This document shows positions 42,033 through 43,767 of a stretch of 43,767 bases of DNA, piece after piece (the stretch's first letter is position 1; every line of letters begins with the position of its first letter). The translations under genes and the position numbers were made by a program. A model generated the notes under the pieces. The model had not been told where the DNA came from and did no database searches. It saw only the letters and a list, made by a program, of their open reading frames with translations. This stretch comes from a virus: positions 1 through 43,767 of the IMG/VR virus record IMGVR_UViG_3300017773_000028; one strand, 5' to 3'.

Positions 42033-42594
42033 TTGAAATAGTTATATTATTGGTAAACATACGGTATAGTTTTTCATTGTCTATTGTAAACATATACTCA
42101 CTGTTTGGTTGAAAAGAAATTTCGTCCCCCTCTTCAACGCCAAGTTTTTTTAATTCGTCGTTGGTGTATTTCAAAACACCCCATAAAGGCTCTTCAGTAA
42201 CTCCGACGCCATCTAAATAAAAATCTTTTTTTGGAATCGGTTTAACAAAACAATATTTACTATGACTATACCATTTATTATTTTGCTTATATAGATAGAA
42301 CTGCTCGGGGTCAACTAAAAATAAATCATCCATCAACCAGCTTCTTCCGCTTTTTTGTCTTCCATAAATATCATTATAATATTTGAAAACATTATGATGC
42401 ACAACAAGTATGTCGCCTTTTTTTATTTTACCGTTATAATTTATTGGGGTTTCGATTACGGTTGCAAATCTTGTAGAAACCGTATGGTCTTCTTCCGAGG
42501 TACTGGTGAAAAATTTATGTTCACCGTAATATTTTATATTGTCATAACGCCTTCCATTGTAAGGAGTTACGATAAAACAAAAAGGGGATTTCAT
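42022..42594 (-). CDS. GroES-like (co-chaperonin fold) protein with two lobes, 190 aa
   Basis: Residues 140-187 read GVLKYTNDELKKLGVEEGDE, then ISFQPNSEYMF, IDNEKLYRM and NNITI, the order of strands in GroES (GTV, GDxVxF, IDGExYxxM, DIL). A first, weaker version appears at 44-95 (VIETPINYNGKIKKGDILVV, HHNVF, DDLFLV), so the protein looks like a tandem duplication of the GroES fold. Phage co-chaperonins such as T4 gp31 help fold capsid proteins with host GroEL; placing this one before the terminase and head genes fits that role. Confidence 0.55.
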   Translation of the reverse strand: MKSPFCFIVTPYNGRRYDNIKYYGEHKFFTSTSEEDHTVSTRFATVIETPINYNGKIKKGDILVVHHNVFKYYNDIYGRQKSGRSWLMDDLFLVDPEQFYLYKQNNKWYSHSKYCFVKPIPKKDFYLDGVGVTEEPLWGVLKYTNDELKKLGVEEGDEISFQPNSEYMFTIDNEKLYRMFTNNITISNGQ

Positions 42595-42812
42595 TAAAAA
42601 TTTATATTATATTCTAAAGATATAGGCATGGTAGTTTTAAACTCTTTCCATAAAACTATCTCTTCTTCCTGTATAATCCAAATCTTATAAGAGTCGCCAT
42701 CAGCTTGAATTAAATGAATCTTGTAAGATCCGCCTAATACATCCTGCCCTATTATATAGTGCATAGCTCCAGACTTATAGTCTGCTCCAATAGAAATTTT
42801 TCTTATATCCAT
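42594..42812 (-). CDS. small conserved phage protein, 72 aa
   Basis: MDIRKISIGADYKSGAMHYI, then GSYKIHLIQADGDSYKIWII and WKEFKTTMPISLEYNINF look like a small beta-rich protein conserved in flavobacterial and marine podoviruses (memory-based). No function known. Its stop overlaps the start of the GroES-like gene by one base (TAATG), implying coupled translation. Confidence 0.6.
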   Translation of the reverse strand: MDIRKISIGADYKSGAMHYIIGQDVLGGSYKIHLIQADGDSYKIWIIQEEEIVLWKEFKTTMPISLEYNINF

Positions 42813-42816
42813 TTAA

Positions 42817-43356
42817 TTAAAATGTTGAGCCTACTGTTAAGACTCTGTAAAATACATTAGCATATAAAACGCCCGAACCTTGTGTAGGGTTTGCTTGGGC
42901 TTCTAAAGTTAATGCTGTGTTTTGCGCTATAATTTCATTGGTGCCAGAAGGAACCTCTGGTTTAAAAACCGCATCAGTGGCTGAGTTTATAGTTGTGTTG
43001 CTGTTTGGAATACTTGCTATTTGCTCACTTCCTATTTTAATAGGTAATGCTCCGGTTCCAAAATCATAAGCAACAGAACCTGCGTCTAAATAAAACATTA
43101 TACTTAAAACATCAAGAACCTTTAAAGCTCCTGGTGCCGGTATTAAAGTTGCTGCTGTTGTGTTTAGGGTTAATAAAGACGCGCTATTAATAGCAACCTT
43201 AGCCACAAATGTATCAATGCCAAACAAACTTTGAATTTGAGAAATAGTTGCAGTTTTTGTCATAAGACTATTTTCTGCATCCGTAATAACTAAGTAGTCT
43301 GCTGGATCTAAATTTGATATACTTGGATATGCTGATGTGTTGCTAATTTTTGCCAT
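42817..43356 (-). CDS. structural protein candidate (fibre- or appendage-like), 179 aa
   Basis: Starts with MAKISNTSAYPSISNLDPAD followed by YLVITDAENSLMTKTATISQIQSLFG, the type of N-terminus seen in phage tail-fibre and virion-associated proteins that cite shared test strings before a variable C-terminal domain. The remainder is Thr/Ala/Asn-rich and beta-like (SNTTINSATDAVFKPEVPSG). Its position far from the tail genes, upstream of terS/terL, suggests an appendage or head-fibre protein. No enzymatic motif. Confidence 0.5.
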   Translation of the reverse strand: MAKISNTSAYPSISNLDPADYLVITDAENSLMTKTATISQIQSLFGIDTFVAKVAINSASLLTLNTTAATLIPAPGALKVLDVLSIMFYLDAGSVAYDFGTGALPIKIGSEQIASIPNSNTTINSATDAVFKPEVPSGTNEIIAQNTALTLEAQANPTQGSGVLYANVFYRVLTVGSTF

Positions 43357-43602
43357 TTATTTCTTTTTTTCTGGAGGTTTAACCTCCCCTGTTCTTAAAT
43401 CTATTGTCGCGTCTTTTCCGTATGTTTCAATAAGAGAAGATTCCAGTTTACTAAATTCTGCTTGAACTAAGTCAAGTTCAGCAATAGATTTTGCTTTGTT
43501 AATCTCTGCATCTGCTATTTTTACTTTAAGTTGTAAAAACTTTTGATTTAAAGATTGTACGCTATCTAACTCTTCTTTTTTTAACTTTATTGTTTTTGCC
43601 AT
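43357..43602 (-). CDS. small coiled-coil protein, 81 aa
   Basis: Lys/Glu-rich helix from residue 3 to 65 (KKEELDSVQSLNQKFLQLKV) with heptad spacing, ending in a short basic tail PPEKKK. Predicted soluble coiled coil, function unknown. ATG preceded by AATTAAATTTAATAAA, the same A/T-rich leader style as other genes, and by a TATATTTG element 31 bases upstream. It abuts the next gene with no gap. Confidence 0.6.
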   Translation of the reverse strand: MAKTIKLKKEELDSVQSLNQKFLQLKVKIADAEINKAKSIAELDLVQAEFSKLESSLIETYGKDATIDLRTGEVKPPEKKK

Positions 43603-43632
43603 TTTATTAAATTTAATTATTATACAATACTA

Positions 43633-43640
43633 CAAATATA
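43633..43640 (-). promoter_or_regulatory. leftward -7 element before the coiled-coil gene
   Basis: The minus strand reads TATATTTG, an exact TAnnTTTG and the same 8-mer as near position 18 on the plus strand. It lies in the gap after the partial gene. No -33 TTTG at the usual distance. Confidence 0.5.
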
Positions 43641-43652
43641 GTAAAATTTACT

Positions 43653-43767
43653 TTACCCATTAGAAGTTTTGTTAATGTCTACATTGTTTACAAGACCAGC
43701 TTGATAGTTTAATTGAGCATATCTTATTTGTATATACCAAGCCGCAGTTGGCAATGCGGTTAAGTTA
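43653..43767 (-). CDS. partial protein at the right edge, C-terminal 37 residues
   Basis: The minus frame from the edge reads NLTALPTAAWYIQIRYAQLN and onward to a TAA at 43653-43655. It is open to the edge, with composition like a structural or tail protein. Its start lies beyond the window, so identity cannot be given. Confidence 0.55.
   Translation of the reverse strand, partial: NLTALPTAAWYIQIRYAQLNYQAGLVNNVDINKTSNG

Noticed and set aside
43653-43767. Joining the right edge to position 1 as a circle, giving a 51-residue gene starting at 41
   Set aside because: The frame stays open across the join, but it would run through the promoter at 18-25 and the short N-terminal part does not look like a protein; no terminal repeat was found, so circularity is not supported.
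1-43767. CRISPR array or insertion sequence
   Set aside because: No regularly spaced direct repeats, terminal inverted repeats or transposase-like sequence were seen.

Overview
The window looks like most of a lytic podovirus-type phage genome (or a large contig of one) that infects a member of the Bacteroidetes, probably a marine flavobacterium. The evidence is AT-rich DNA, the absence of Shine-Dalgarno sites in front of genes, A/T-rich initiation leaders, and several intergenic copies of the Bacteroidetes -7 promoter element TAnnTTTG. There is no host chromosomal gene, integrase or insertion sequence. The right edge cuts through a leftward gene, so the phage genome continues beyond the window.

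Layout: two converging transcription blocks meet at about 13.35-13.43 kb. The rightward block (61-13433) holds the early and replication genes. First come about 18 tiny, mostly unrecognised proteins (61-5132), including two zinc ribbons and two small membrane proteins, with a 44-nt tRNA-minihelix-like element at 913-956. Next is a DNA-metabolism block: a NMAD1/DUF1599 protein, a DnaA domain IV-like protein, a Sak3/DUF1071-type annealing protein, a DUF3799-type PD-(D/E)XK exonuclease, a small protein with an SSB-like acidic tail, a BT4734-type primase-helicase, an SF2 helicase, a VRR-NUC nuclease and a second DnaA domain IV-like protein. Genes are packed with ATGA or TAATG overlaps. The longest gap (7921-8102) is rich in TGAC/GTCA words, holds a possible 30-residue membrane peptide, and is a candidate origin or operator region.

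The leftward block (43767 down to 13327) is the virion module. In transcription order it reads: two small structural or unknown proteins, a GroES-like protein, a TerS candidate, TerL, a long portal, a soluble PAP2-family phosphatase, an acidic scaffold candidate, the major capsid protein followed by a strong intrinsic terminator, a conserved head protein, two paralogous capsid-surface candidates, a second terminator with an adjacent promoter, two ring/tail-tube proteins, a 1603-residue nozzle/stabilisation protein, two tail/receptor-side proteins, a cupin, and three ejection-protein candidates of 288, 675 and 2146 residues in the same order and relative size as T7 gp14-gp15-gp16. From memory of sequence patterns (no search was possible) the structural genes resemble those of crAss-like and Cellulophaga-type podoviruses.

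Working model: host RNA polymerase reads the early block from the promoter near position 20. The annealing protein, exonuclease, SSB-like protein, primase-helicase and DnaA-like proteins direct replication and recombination, probably using the host polymerase because none is seen here. The leftward block then makes the short-tailed virion. No lysis gene was recognised. No gene-free stretch exceeds about 185 bases.
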